A stretch of 64,000 nucleotides of DNA from Ignavibacteriales bacterium (GTDB lineage Bacteria; Bacteroidota; Ignavibacteria; Ignavibacteriales; Melioribacteraceae): NCBI GenBank assembly GCA_021740915.1, contig JAIOYW010000008.1, positions 124,001-188,000 on the forward strand. The letters run 5' to 3'. Each line of letters opens with the position of its first letter. The stretch's first letter is position 1. Made by a program: the position numbers and the translations under genes. A model generated the notes under the pieces. That model saw nothing but the letters and a program-made list of their open reading frames with translations, was not told the origin of the DNA and searched no databases. Of the stretch, positions 16,640-25,764 are shown one piece after another.

Positions 16640-17576
16640 AACCCTGCCCGGAACAAACCAATTAAAAATAAGGCATTTCACTATTGATTTTACGGCTTGT
16701 GGCAATTTGAACTCCATCTCATATGGAATAATTACTCTTCCCAAACACCAGCATTTTTATAGCCAGCTATCGAACCCAATTCAGGACTTCCATAATAAGC
16801 ACAGTGCAATTTTATATCAAAACAACAATGTTTCCTTGAAATGCAGCCTTTTACATTAAATGAAAATTGGACTGAAAACATTGCGAAAAAATTATTTAAC
16901 ATAAGTAAAGTTCAGGCAAACCTGTATCCGGTAAGGAATACAAATTCCCTTATAAATAGATTGCAGAAAGCGGGTAATGAAATGCCGTCTTTATATGATA
17001 GGCATAAAAACAGATAAAAATGAGAAATCAAATATTAAAAGGAACCGTTAACTTGAGCCGGAAAAATATGAGGTGTAGAAAATGCATCAGGATTTAATGA
17101 CATTCCGGATGTTGTGTTAGTATTGTCACTATTCAATTCATTTTAAATCTGACAAACCCCAATTCATTGCCGACTAATTAAAAATGGAGTTGCCCCGAAA
17201 TTCAGCGAACATATTACAGTTCGTAGCATTACTTATGCAAAGAAAACAGTCTCTCCTGTTTCTTAGGAAAATTTATCCGCACTGATTAATAATAATCCAC
17301 TTCACTCCCGGTTTTTAGTAGAATCATTACGAAATGGGTTAATCCGTATTTCAGGCATTGATGCTGAAGTATATGTTATTCCGGTTATTAAGCAGTTATT
17401 GAATTACGCGGCGGGTTTTTTTTGTTAATAAGCCCGAATTATTAAAAAAATATTTGCTTCTTAATCGTAAAATTTTTTATTTTAAAATATAGATAGCAGT
17501 ATCTTTTATAATGGACATCTTGTCTTAATTAATATAGATAAATATTAGTCTAACCTATTAATAAGTAGGGGAAATT
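16640..17576 (+). other. Long stretch without an intact gene; probable gene remnants
   Basis: No intact frame is found over about 930 bp. Protein-like pieces occur in different frames, for example NISKVQANLYPVRNTNSLIN near 16890 and NPLHSRFLVESLRNGLIRIS followed by GIDAEVYVIPVIKQLLNYAA near 17295-17410. They are broken by stops. I do not recognise the family. Together with 14885-15484 and the two pseudogenes it marks 10.4-17.6 kb as a zone of decay. Confidence 0.45.
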
Positions 17577-19022
17577 ATGTCTTTACGTAGATCGCTTTTT
17601 ATCAGTATGGCTGTTATCTTTTTCTTTGCATCATCATCTCGGATAATTTCACAAAACAACTCTCAAAAAGCTGAATTAACAAAACAGCGTGGAATACTCA
17701 CACCAAGTTCGGAAATTTTGCTGATTGATTCTTTCACCGACGGCGACCTTACAACGGATCCTGCCTGGAATGGTGACCGAACTGCATTTCAGATCGTTAC
17801 CGACAGCGACGTAAGTACCGGAGCAACAGGTTCTTATACACTTCGATTAAATGCTCCGGCGAGTTCCCAGACAGAATACCTAAGCACTCAGATCACCTCA
17901 ATGGCTTCAACTGATGGACATAGCTGGTCTTTCTGGATAGGCAGAAGAAGTTTGGCATATTCATCTACCAATAATGTCAGAATATGGCTCTGGGCAAATG
18001 CAAGTAATTTAGAATCGTCAACAGTTGACGGATATGCAGTACTTATCGGAGATAATACCGATAACGATGAAATCCGGCTTTCTAAGATTGATAATGGAAC
18101 TCTCACACATCTGATATTAAGTTCTACTTCAATTACAAACGATTTAACTGATATAGGCATTTTAATCAGGGTGACCAGAACAAATGACGGTGTCTGGAAT
18201 TTATACAGTTCAGCCGTGCCTTCAACATCCGGAAGCGGAGCAGTTGCAGGTGATCTGCCATCGGCTGCGAACACACCAAACAATCTTGGCAGTGTTACGG
18301 ATTTGACGTATTCGATTACTGATGGTGGTTACGTTGGGGTAGCCATAACACACACAACATCCGCATCTGCAATCTCAGCATTTGAATTCGATCAGTTCTA
18401 TTTTGACAGGAGTTCCGATTCACAGCTTCCTGTTGAACTGATAACTTTTAACGCTTCAATATCCGGCAGGGCTGTCGATCTGCGGTGGGAAACAGCGACA
18501 GAAGTAAATAATTACGGATTCGAGTTGCTCCGTTCATATTCACCCTCCGGCGAAATTCCACTTCCTTCTGAATACTGGGAAAAGATTGCATTTATGCCCG
18601 GTCACGGAAATTCAAATTCTCCGCAATATTATTTATATAAAGATAAAAACCCTCCGGCAGTTAATCTGATTTACCGCCTTAAGCAGATAGATACCGATGG
18701 AAATTTTGAATATTCGGATAATGTTCTTGTCGATATGTCGGAACAGGAACCGCTGCCCGGTAAGTATCACCTGGCGCAGAACTATCCCAATCCATTCAAT
18801 CCTGCGACCAAAATAAAATTCAGCCTGCCTGAAAATTCTTTTGTTCAGATCATCGTGTATAATGTGCTGGGAGAAATAGCTGCAACACCACTGAATCAGA
18901 CAATGCCGGCGGGCTCCCATGAGATCAGTTTTGACGGCTCCGCACTTGAAAGCGGCGTTTATGTTTATGAGCTGAGAGCCGGCTCTTTCACTTCCGCAAA
19001 AAAAATGCTGCTCATTAAGTAA
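17577..19022 (+). CDS. Secreted protein with T9SS type A sorting domain
   Basis: A 481-aa protein. Residues 1 to about 26 are a signal peptide (MSLRRSLFISMAVIFFFASS). The middle (about 45-285) is a beta-rich, Ser/Thr/Asp-rich lectin/LamG-like region without a recognised catalytic motif. The linker LPVELITFNASISGRAVDLRWETATE is the usual pre-CTD beta domain, here in abbreviated reading (LPVELITF near 291). The C-terminal 80 residues are a T9SS sorting domain: QNYPNPFNPATKIKFSLPE and a closing SGVYVYELRAG...KKMLLIK. It is probably exported by Sec, then by T9SS, and attached to the cell surface. A GGGG ribosome site precedes the ATG. A terminator follows at 19063. Confidence 0.85.
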   Translation: MSLRRSLFISMAVIFFFASSSRIISQNNSQKAELTKQRGILTPSSEILLIDSFTDGDLTTDPAWNGDRTAFQIVTDSDVSTGATGSYTLRLNAPASSQTEYLSTQITSMASTDGHSWSFWIGRRSLAYSSTNNVRIWLWANASNLESSTVDGYAVLIGDNTDNDEIRLSKIDNGTLTHLILSSTSITNDLTDIGILIRVTRTNDGVWNLYSSAVPSTSGSGAVAGDLPSAANTPNNLGSVTDLTYSITDGGYVGVAITHTTSASAISAFEFDQFYFDRSSDSQLPVELITFNASISGRAVDLRWETATEVNNYGFELLRSYSPSGEIPLPSEYWEKIAFMPGHGNSNSPQYYLYKDKNPPAVNLIYRLKQIDTDGNFEYSDNVLVDMSEQEPLPGKYHLAQNYPNPFNPATKIKFSLPENSFVQIIVYNVLGEIAATPLNQTMPAGSHEISFDGSALESGVYVYELRAGSFTSAKKMLLIK

Positions 19023-19062
19023 AAACGCCGGTATCCCTTAGGCAGCAGTTCGGCTGATATTC

Positions 19063-19110
19063 ATTCCCGGGGCAGTGCGCAGATATTTTCGCACAGCCAC
19101 GGGAATTTTT
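19063..19110 (+). terminator. Rho-independent terminator after the T9SS cargo gene
   Basis: Stem ATTCCCG (19063-19069) pairs with CGGGAAT (19100-19106), with an inner GTGCG/CGCAC helix. A TTTTTGT tract follows. Confidence 0.7.
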
Positions 19111-19280
19111 GTATAAAACAACTGTTCCGCAGCACCTATTTTCACTTTTATGAATCTTATATATATATGAATATTTGCGGCTTACTAAGTCCTGCGAAAT
19201 ATTCCTGCTGATTTTGAACCGAAAAGTAAAAATCTCCGTTTAATATTCAGCCCTTCATTTAATTCCCTATACGGAGAAAC

Positions 19281-21764
19281 ATGCAAAAACTAATTATTCT
19301 TATCCTTTTAATCTCAATTGAGATTTTTGGGCAGGCGGAAAAAGAAAATAAACCCGGCAGAGCAAGTTCTCCCGCCGACGGCAGAATTTTCGGAACCGTA
19401 ATAGATTCCCTTTCCAGCAGACCGATTGAATACTCAAACGTGTCTGTGTTCAGAATAAAAGACACATCTCTTGTTACCGGGGGTATTTCGAATACCGAAG
19501 GTAATTTCGAACTTACACGGCTGCTCCCGGGAGCATATTTTGTAAAAGTGTCATTCATAGGCTATCACGATTATAAGATTGACAGCCTTTTTATCAGACC
19601 GGGAAAAACCGATCTTGATCTCGGCAGGATTTTCCTCTCCTCCGGAGCGGTCAACCTTGATGAAATTGTTGTGAAGTCAGAAAAAGAAATGGTTAATTAC
19701 ACTCTCGATAAAAAAGTAATTAACGTTGAGCAGAATATTGCATCTTCAGGCGGGACAGCCCTCGATGTGCTGCAGAATGTACCATCGCTTACGGTGGATG
19801 TCGATGGAGCCGTGTATCTCAGAGGAAGCAGCACGATTACTTTTTTGATTGACGGGAAACCTTCAACACTCGGCGGAACTAATACCGATGTTCTCACTCA
19901 GATACCCGCCAGTTCAATTGAATCAATTGAGCTTGTTACAAATCCCTCGGCAAAATATGACGCTGAAGGAACAGCCGGTATAATTAATATTATTCTGAAG
20001 AAAAAGCAGGATGCCGGTTATAACGGCAATCTTTCACTTAATGCCGGGACAAAAGATAAATACAATATCTCTGCAAGCGGAAATCTCCGGGAAGGTGATT
20101 TTAACTTTTACGGCAATTACGATGCAAGACTCAATAAATCCTTAAGTACAGGTACAACTGCCCGTAATAATTTTACAGGTGTTTCATCACTTATCAGGCA
20201 GGATTTTAACTCGCTTTTCGACTTCAACATGCATAATTTCGGAATTGGCACGGACTATTTCCCCGATAACAGGAATACAATTTCTCTCTCGCTGAAATAC
20301 CGGCTGATGAAATTCGGCGGAGGCAGCGATCTTGGAAACCGGACATTCGATCAGGCGGGGACACTCCTATCATTCACGGACCGTTCCAGTGATTCGGAGA
20401 GGGATGTTGATGCCGTGAGCTCAACGCTTTCTTATAAATATGTTTTTGAAAAGCGGAAGCAGGAATTAACAGCCGATCTTATTTATAATGATTTCGGATC
20501 CGGCAGAACAGAAGATATTTCACAGAATTACTTCACGAGTCCTTCAATCGCATCATCTGAGCTTTTTCAGAAAACGAATTCCGATAATAGCTCCAGGATG
20601 CTTACAATTCAGTCTGATTATTTTACAAGCCCGGATGATAAAAGCAAAATTGAAACAGGATTTCGTGTTTCAATGCGCGAGCAGACTTCGGCAAATTCGT
20701 ATTATGATTTTATGCCCGCCAGTAATTCCTGGGCATTTAATAACGCTTTATGGAACCAATTCGATTATAAAGAAAACATTAATGCTGTTTACGGCACATA
20801 TACTGGTGAATTTTCTGGAATCGGCTATTCTGCCGGATTGCGGGCTGAACAGCTTAACGTGAAGGCTTCTTTTATTAATACGGGAACTGAAACCCGAAAT
20901 AGCGACATCGGATTTTTTCCGTCGGCATATCTATCCTATAAATTCAGTCCGGTTGACGAAATTTTACTGAATTACAGCCGGAGAGTGGACAGACCCTCAG
21001 GCAGGGAACTCAATCCATTTGTTGATATTAGCGATTCCCTCAATATCCGGGCGGGAAATCCGAATCTTCAGCCGCAGTATATCAATTCTCTTGAATTCGG
21101 GTATTCCACAATGTCGGGGAAAACCTCCTATTCGGCAACGCTGTTTTATAAGGAGACAAACGATCTGATTGCCGTGACTACCAAACTGCTTAGTTCCGGC
21201 GCTACATTCACCACATACGAAAATATCGCCTATCTGCAATCTTATGGACTTGAATTGCTGAACACTCTGCCCATCAACGATTGGTGGAGGCTTAATTCAA
21301 ATCTGTCGTTTTTCCGTACAAATATCACCGGAAACGGGAGTAATTTCAATGATGTGTCTGCCGATTCCTGGACGCTCAAGATTAATTCGGGTATGACAAT
21401 CTGGGAAGATATACAGCTTCAGATAATCGGAAATTACAATTCTCCAAGCTATTCTGCGTCAATGGGCTGGGGAAGAACAATGGTTTCGGGGCAGACAAAA
21501 ATTGACGGTTTTTATTTTGTCGATCTTGCCCTGCGGAAGGATTTTATGCAGAGGAAATTGTCGGTGACACTCCGATTTACTGATCTTTTCAATTCCAGAA
21601 GTTTTAATTCTCAGACTGACGGAACTGATTTCTCAAGTTTAAGCAGAAGGGTCAGCGATTCGCAGATTGCTTATCTTGGGATCAGCTATAATTTCAGCAG
21701 TGGTAAAATTGAGAGCGAACGCAAAAGAAGACCGGACGAATCACAGGATATGGATATGTTCTAA
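19281..21764 (+). CDS. TonB-dependent receptor / outer-membrane beta-barrel protein
   Basis: An 827-aa protein with a short signal peptide (MQKLIILILLISIEIFGQ). A carboxypeptidase-regulatory-like domain follows at about 35-115 (GRIFGTVIDSLSSRPIEYSN, then GNFELTRLLPGAYFVKVSFIG). The plug domain is at about 120-220 (NVLQNVPSLTVDVDGAVYLRG, read from two adjoining blocks, and IDGKPSTLGG). The rest alternates aromatic beta-strands typical of a 22-strand barrel of the OMP_b-brl_3 type. It should import a ligand using TonB energy; the ligand is unknown. No SusD partner is nearby. The gene is convergent with the Omp28-like gene, with a strong shared hairpin between them. Confidence 0.85.
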   Translation: MQKLIILILLISIEIFGQAEKENKPGRASSPADGRIFGTVIDSLSSRPIEYSNVSVFRIKDTSLVTGGISNTEGNFELTRLLPGAYFVKVSFIGYHDYKIDSLFIRPGKTDLDLGRIFLSSGAVNLDEIVVKSEKEMVNYTLDKKVINVEQNIASSGGTALDVLQNVPSLTVDVDGAVYLRGSSTITFLIDGKPSTLGGTNTDVLTQIPASSIESIELVTNPSAKYDAEGTAGIINIILKKKQDAGYNGNLSLNAGTKDKYNISASGNLREGDFNFYGNYDARLNKSLSTGTTARNNFTGVSSLIRQDFNSLFDFNMHNFGIGTDYFPDNRNTISLSLKYRLMKFGGGSDLGNRTFDQAGTLLSFTDRSSDSERDVDAVSSTLSYKYVFEKRKQELTADLIYNDFGSGRTEDISQNYFTSPSIASSELFQKTNSDNSSRMLTIQSDYFTSPDDKSKIETGFRVSMREQTSANSYYDFMPASNSWAFNNALWNQFDYKENINAVYGTYTGEFSGIGYSAGLRAEQLNVKASFINTGTETRNSDIGFFPSAYLSYKFSPVDEILLNYSRRVDRPSGRELNPFVDISDSLNIRAGNPNLQPQYINSLEFGYSTMSGKTSYSATLFYKETNDLIAVTTKLLSSGATFTTYENIAYLQSYGLELLNTLPINDWWRLNSNLSFFRTNITGNGSNFNDVSADSWTLKINSGMTIWEDIQLQIIGNYNSPSYSASMGWGRTMVSGQTKIDGFYFVDLALRKDFMQRKLSVTLRFTDLFNSRSFNSQTDGTDFSSLSRRVSDSQIAYLGISYNFSSGKIESERKRRPDESQDMDMF

Positions 21765-21777
21765 GACTTGAATTTCT

Positions 21778-21837
21778 GTAAAAGGAACACAGCAAAATCA
21801 CTAACTATTATTAATCTTTTTACTGTGTTCCTTTTAC
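21778..21837. terminator. Bidirectional terminator between convergent genes
   Basis: GTAAAAGGAACACAG (21778-21792) pairs perfectly over 15 bp with CTGTGTTCCTTTTAC (21823-21837). The loop is 30 nt. T-rich and A-rich flanks allow termination in both directions. Confidence 0.7.
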
Positions 21838-21845
21838 TATAAGTT

Positions 21846-23540
21846 TTATCGGAGCAGCATCATTTTACGTACAGCGCTTAACGATCCATTCAGGCGTAAT
21901 GAATAAAAATATACTCCGCTTGCAATATCTCCGGCATCGAATGTCACTCTATGCCCGCCGGCTTCCTGTTTTCCCCTGACAAGATCAGCAACTTCATTTC
22001 CCATTACATCAAATACCTTTAGGCTGACTGTCCCTGCTTCCGGGATTTCATAATAAATAGCAGTGGTTGGATTAAAAGGATTCGGGTAATTCTGTGAAAG
22101 TAAAAACGTTTTCGGAGCAACTCCTTCCTTTACCGAGCTAACAAAATCAACAGAAACAGTATCGCCATACCACGATGAAGTTTTTTCATTAACGGCTTTA
22201 ACCCGGTACCAGATCTTTTCGGGATTGGTTACCCCGAAATCAGTGTAGCTTTCAGAATTTGCCGCAAGGGTTTCTATCACTTTGAATTTGACTTTTCCGC
22301 CCGAGAATGTCCCGCGCTCAATCTGATAGCCGGTTTCTTGACCGGAATTATCCTTCCAGGTTATATATGGCTGGGGAATAAGAGTCGCCTCAAGTTCGGT
22401 TACGTCGTAAAGTTTAACCGTGAAAGATTTAACGGTGCTGAAGCCGTAATTTGCAGTGTCATTGTAAAGTTCAACACGCCAGTATGCTATGCTGCCTTCC
22501 TCAAGAGAATCGAGCGCATATTCGCTTACAAGAAGATCGCCTGCTGAAACGGAGGTCGTTGCGAAAAGAGAGTCGGTACTCATTTCGAATCTGTAATACT
22601 TCGCGGCGGCGGCATCGGACCAGGCAATGACAGGATTCAGTTCAATTGATGAAGCTCCTTTCATCGGATATCGCGCTGCTATTATGTAAGGATTAGCAAC
22701 ATAACTGCCCCTTGAAGCATTAAGTATCTCTTTGTTTTGTTCGTTCTGTACGTAAGCGAGTGTAAAAATCGAAGAATCAACCCAGGTTACCGGAACAGCG
22801 TAAGTATAAACAAAAGTGTAGCTGCCCTGCGCCGGATTAATTGTTATACCGGAGAGATCGGGGTAAGCTTTTCTGAAGACATTTTCGAACTCCTTTTCTC
22901 CGTTATTCCCCGGAGGTGATGCGTATTCTATCAATTCTTCAACCGCCGCCACTTTTAGTTTATAATTGCCGGCAGGGAGATCAGAAGGAATATCAACAGT
23001 AATTGTGCTGCGAACGCTGTCGTCCTCAAGCCGCTCATCATTAACTGTAATTCCGAGAGCAACTGCGGAGCTAATCCTCTGCTGGAAAGGTGTCTGCAGC
23101 AGGTTATGGCTGAAAGGATAGATATCCCGGTAAATTCCGTCAATACAAAGGTAAGGAACGTAATTAATAGAATAGTAATTAATCCATTGAGTGTTTTGTG
23201 TTACGTTTGCCTTATACATCGGATCAGTATTTCCTGGCCACCAGGCATGATAAGTTATAAGCAGAACAGAATCACCCTGCTGTTCCAGAAATGATTTCAG
23301 AAAAGGGTTTTCCCCTGCACAGCTTGGGCAGGATGAATTTGTCCCCTCTTCGAAAAGGACTCTTTTCTGCATCGGGTTTTTATCAGGGACATAATCCGCC
23401 CGCGGCATCTGCCGGATGCTGAATCCTTCTGCCTGGTTATCTTCAATATATATATCTTCCAGCATACTCCGCATCGAACGCTCCTGCGCCGATACAAAAA
23501 CCGTCAGAAGAAAAACTAAAAACAGTATTCTCTTTAACAT
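21846..23540 (-). CDS. Omp28-like thioredoxin-fold protein with fibronectin-like domain and T9SS sorting domain
   Basis: A 564-aa protein from the ATG at 23540, which gives a proper signal peptide (MLKRILFLVFLLTVFVSAQE); an upstream in-frame ATG at 23669 would add 43 unlikely residues. Residues 60-270 resemble Omp28-type surface thioredoxin folds. The motif EEGTNSSCPSC has Cys71 and Cys74, so a CxxC redox site is present. A fibronectin-III-like region (about 390-465) follows. The C-terminus is a T9SS sorting domain (SQNYPNPFNPTTAIYYEIPE, ending SAVRKMMLLR). Inferred role: a secreted or surface thiol-redox or adhesion protein. It is convergent with the TonB receptor. Confidence 0.8.
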   Translation of the reverse strand: MLKRILFLVFLLTVFVSAQERSMRSMLEDIYIEDNQAEGFSIRQMPRADYVPDKNPMQKRVLFEEGTNSSCPSCAGENPFLKSFLEQQGDSVLLITYHAWWPGNTDPMYKANVTQNTQWINYYSINYVPYLCIDGIYRDIYPFSHNLLQTPFQQRISSAVALGITVNDERLEDDSVRSTITVDIPSDLPAGNYKLKVAAVEELIEYASPPGNNGEKEFENVFRKAYPDLSGITINPAQGSYTFVYTYAVPVTWVDSSIFTLAYVQNEQNKEILNASRGSYVANPYIIAARYPMKGASSIELNPVIAWSDAAAAKYYRFEMSTDSLFATTSVSAGDLLVSEYALDSLEEGSIAYWRVELYNDTANYGFSTVKSFTVKLYDVTELEATLIPQPYITWKDNSGQETGYQIERGTFSGGKVKFKVIETLAANSESYTDFGVTNPEKIWYRVKAVNEKTSSWYGDTVSVDFVSSVKEGVAPKTFLLSQNYPNPFNPTTAIYYEIPEAGTVSLKVFDVMGNEVADLVRGKQEAGGHRVTFDAGDIASGVYFYSLRLNGSLSAVRKMMLLR

Positions 23541-23641
23541 ATTGCTGCCATTTAAGTTGTTGATTGATGTGAACGGAAAAATAAGGAAAAAATGTGAATG
23601 CAGGGATATGAATGAAGTAAAGAATTTTGCCATGGATTCCC

Positions 23642-24577
23642 TCACCCCTTCACATATTCCTTCGCCCATTCCAGGGTTTCAGTAATTCTCTGCTCCATTG
23701 GTGTATAAGTCAGACCGAAAGTTTTTTCCATAAGTGAGCTGTCCATCACAAATGGGGAAGTGAACTCATAAAGCATTTCGATAACTTCTTTGGCGCCTTT
23801 ATCAAATAATCCGATCAGAGAGAGAATCAATTTACCGGCTGCCATACCCTTTACTTTATATCCAAGTTGAGCAGAAAGGATATCGAGCAATTGCTGCCCG
23901 GTATAAGCCGCACCTGAAGGCACATGCCAGGCTTTTCCAAGGGCGCGTTCATCGGTTCCGGCAGTTGCCAGCGCATACCCGAAATCCTTTACGTAAGTGA
24001 AAGTGTGGGGCTGTATGAGACTGCCGAGCATATTTACTGGTTTTCGTTTTACTGCTGCAGCAAAAATCATTTTGCCGTTAATTTGTTCCCAGGGTCCGAA
24101 GAAATCAGAACCGCGAACTGAAGCCGCTCGTATTTTGCCTGAAGAATGTGCGGAAAAAAGTGTTTCTGTCATTTTTCCACGAACCTCTCCTTTCCGGGAA
24201 CAGGGATTGAAAGAGGTGGTTTCAGTCATAGGAACGCCATTAGTATCCCCGTACATATAAAGGTTTTCAGCAGCAATAAGTTTAGCTCCTGCATTTGCAG
24301 CAGCTTCAATCACCGAATTCTGCAAAGCCGGAAATTCCTGTGCCCAGTGGTGATAAGCGGGCTGTGCGCATTGGTATATTGATTCGGCTCCATCAGTCAG
24401 AGGAACAATTTCATCTTTATTCATAATGTCCGCCGCAACTAACTCTGCGCCCCCGGGCGGATCGGTCATTGTTCCTTTCCTGCTGATCATCCTGACGCGA
24501 CAGCCCTTTTTAAGAAGTGATTCGGCCGTATATCTGCCGAGAGGACCCATTCCGAAAATCACATGCAGATTGTTCAT
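23642..24577 (-). CDS. NAD-dependent epimerase/dehydratase (extended SDR)
   Basis: A 311-aa Rossmann-fold protein. The nucleotide-binding motif reads VIFGMGPLGRYTAESLL near the N-terminus, GxGxxG-like. YMYGDTNGVPMTETT (about residue 107) includes a candidate catalytic Tyr in a YxYG context. SFNPCSRKGEVRGKMTE follows in place of the canonical YxxxK, and GSDFFGPW is a conserved substrate-domain motif. The ATG at 24577 gives the expected start beside the beta-alpha-beta fold; an ATG 60 nt upstream would add an unrelated tail. The product is probably an NAD(P)-dependent sugar or steroid-like dehydrogenase; the substrate is unknown. It lies 176 nt after the permease gene. Confidence 0.75.
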   Translation of the reverse strand: MNNLHVIFGMGPLGRYTAESLLKKGCRVRMISRKGTMTDPPGGAELVAADIMNKDEIVPLTDGAESIYQCAQPAYHHWAQEFPALQNSVIEAAANAGAKLIAAENLYMYGDTNGVPMTETTSFNPCSRKGEVRGKMTETLFSAHSSGKIRAASVRGSDFFGPWEQINGKMIFAAAVKRKPVNMLGSLIQPHTFTYVKDFGYALATAGTDERALGKAWHVPSGAAYTGQQLLDILSAQLGYKVKGMAAGKLILSLIGLFDKGAKEVIEMLYEFTSPFVMDSSLMEKTFGLTYTPMEQRITETLEWAKEYVKG

Positions 24578-24753
24578 TTTTACCCCGGATTTTTCTTTCT
24601 GATAGTCATGCAAAATATTTTTAACGTTATAAAACAAATATAAAAAACAAAATCATAAGCTGGGCTGGTCTATCTTCCGGAGAAGTTGGTTAATCTGGAG
24701 TTTAAGATTTAATAGCAAACCCCTATGGCTTGTCAGTCAAAGATGAAAGGATA

Positions 24754-25764
24754 TCAAAACCAGTTGAAATTTTTCCGAAGAAGATAGATAAAAACGGGGG
24801 CGCCGAAAACGGCAGTTACTGCGCCAACGGGTATCTCGGCGGGGGCAAGGATAGTCCTCGAAATAAGATCGGCAGCAATAAGGAAAACTGCTCCGGCAAA
24901 AAACGAAAAAGGGATAACCACGCGGTTGTCATATCCGTAAATCATACGGCAGACATGAGGAATTATGAGTCCGACAAAACCGATAATGCCGCTGACTGAA
25001 ACAAGAATTCCGACAAGAAAACTGGAAAGAAGATACGCCGTTATTTTTAATTTGCGGGGATTGAGCCCCAGACTTTTTGCCTGATCATCGCCCAGGGATA
25101 AAATATTAAACTGATACGAGAATAGAGAAAGTATTACGGAAACAGCAATGCTAAGGGGGAAAATGTATCTGACGGCATCGCGGTCAGCAAGGCTGAGGCT
25201 GCCGGTGAGCCAGAATAGGATATTGCGAAGGGAATCGTTCATAAGATTCATAAGAAGCAGGATAGCAGCAGCAAAAAAAGCGCCTGCCATAACTCCGGTA
25301 AGCAGCAGTCTGTTTGGGTCAATTTCCCCGAAACGCGAACTGAGGAAAAGCACAAGTAGTATTACAACAGATGCGCCGGCGAATGACATTATCTGCGGTA
25401 TAGGAAAGGCAAGACCCAGCCAGAAAGCCAGCACAACTCCGAAAGTTCCGCCGCTCGAAACACCAAGTATATATGGCTCAGCCAAAGGGTTAAGCACAAT
25501 AGCCTGGAATACTGCGCCTGCGACCGAAAGCCCTCCGCCCACAGCAATTGCAAGCAGTATCCTTGGAAGCCTTATATCGAGAATCACAGGGTACTCAATT
25601 CCTCCGGGCGGAAAAGTGCCCGTAAGGATTTGCAATAAATCAGAAAAACTTATTGAGACTGCACCAATTGAGAGAGCAGCAAAGAAAAACACTAACAGGA
25701 TAAACAAATTAATTAAAAGGTAAAGCGAGAATCTTTTCAGGAGCACTTCTGAATTTCCTGCCAC
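24754..25764 (-). CDS. FecCD/BtuC-family ABC transporter permease
   Basis: A 336-aa membrane protein with about nine to ten hydrophobic helices. Family motifs are RLPRILLAIAVGGGLSVAG (about 68-86), NPLAEPYILGVSSGG (about 92-106) and GIIGFVGLIIPHVCRMIYG (about 257-275), the last contacting the ATPase. Such permeases import cobalamin, haem or ferric siderophores. The start overlaps the end of obg by 28 nt, which is unusual and suggests translational coupling. No ATPase (FecE/BtuD) or binding protein lies next to it, so it is an orphan component here or works with subunits encoded elsewhere. Confidence 0.85.
   Translation of the reverse strand: MAGNSEVLLKRFSLYLLINLFILLVFFFAALSIGAVSISFSDLLQILTGTFPPGGIEYPVILDIRLPRILLAIAVGGGLSVAGAVFQAIVLNPLAEPYILGVSSGGTFGVVLAFWLGLAFPIPQIMSFAGASVVILLVLFLSSRFGEIDPNRLLLTGVMAGAFFAAAILLLMNLMNDSLRNILFWLTGSLSLADRDAVRYIFPLSIAVSVILSLFSYQFNILSLGDDQAKSLGLNPRKLKITAYLLSSFLVGILVSVSGIIGFVGLIIPHVCRMIYGYDNRVVIPFSFFAGAVFLIAADLISRTILAPAEIPVGAVTAVFGAPVFIYLLRKNFNWF

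Noticed and set aside
23541-23669. Longer start (ATG 23669) for the Omp28-like protein
   Set aside because: It would place the signal peptide 43 residues inside the protein. ATG 23540 gives a normal signal peptide.
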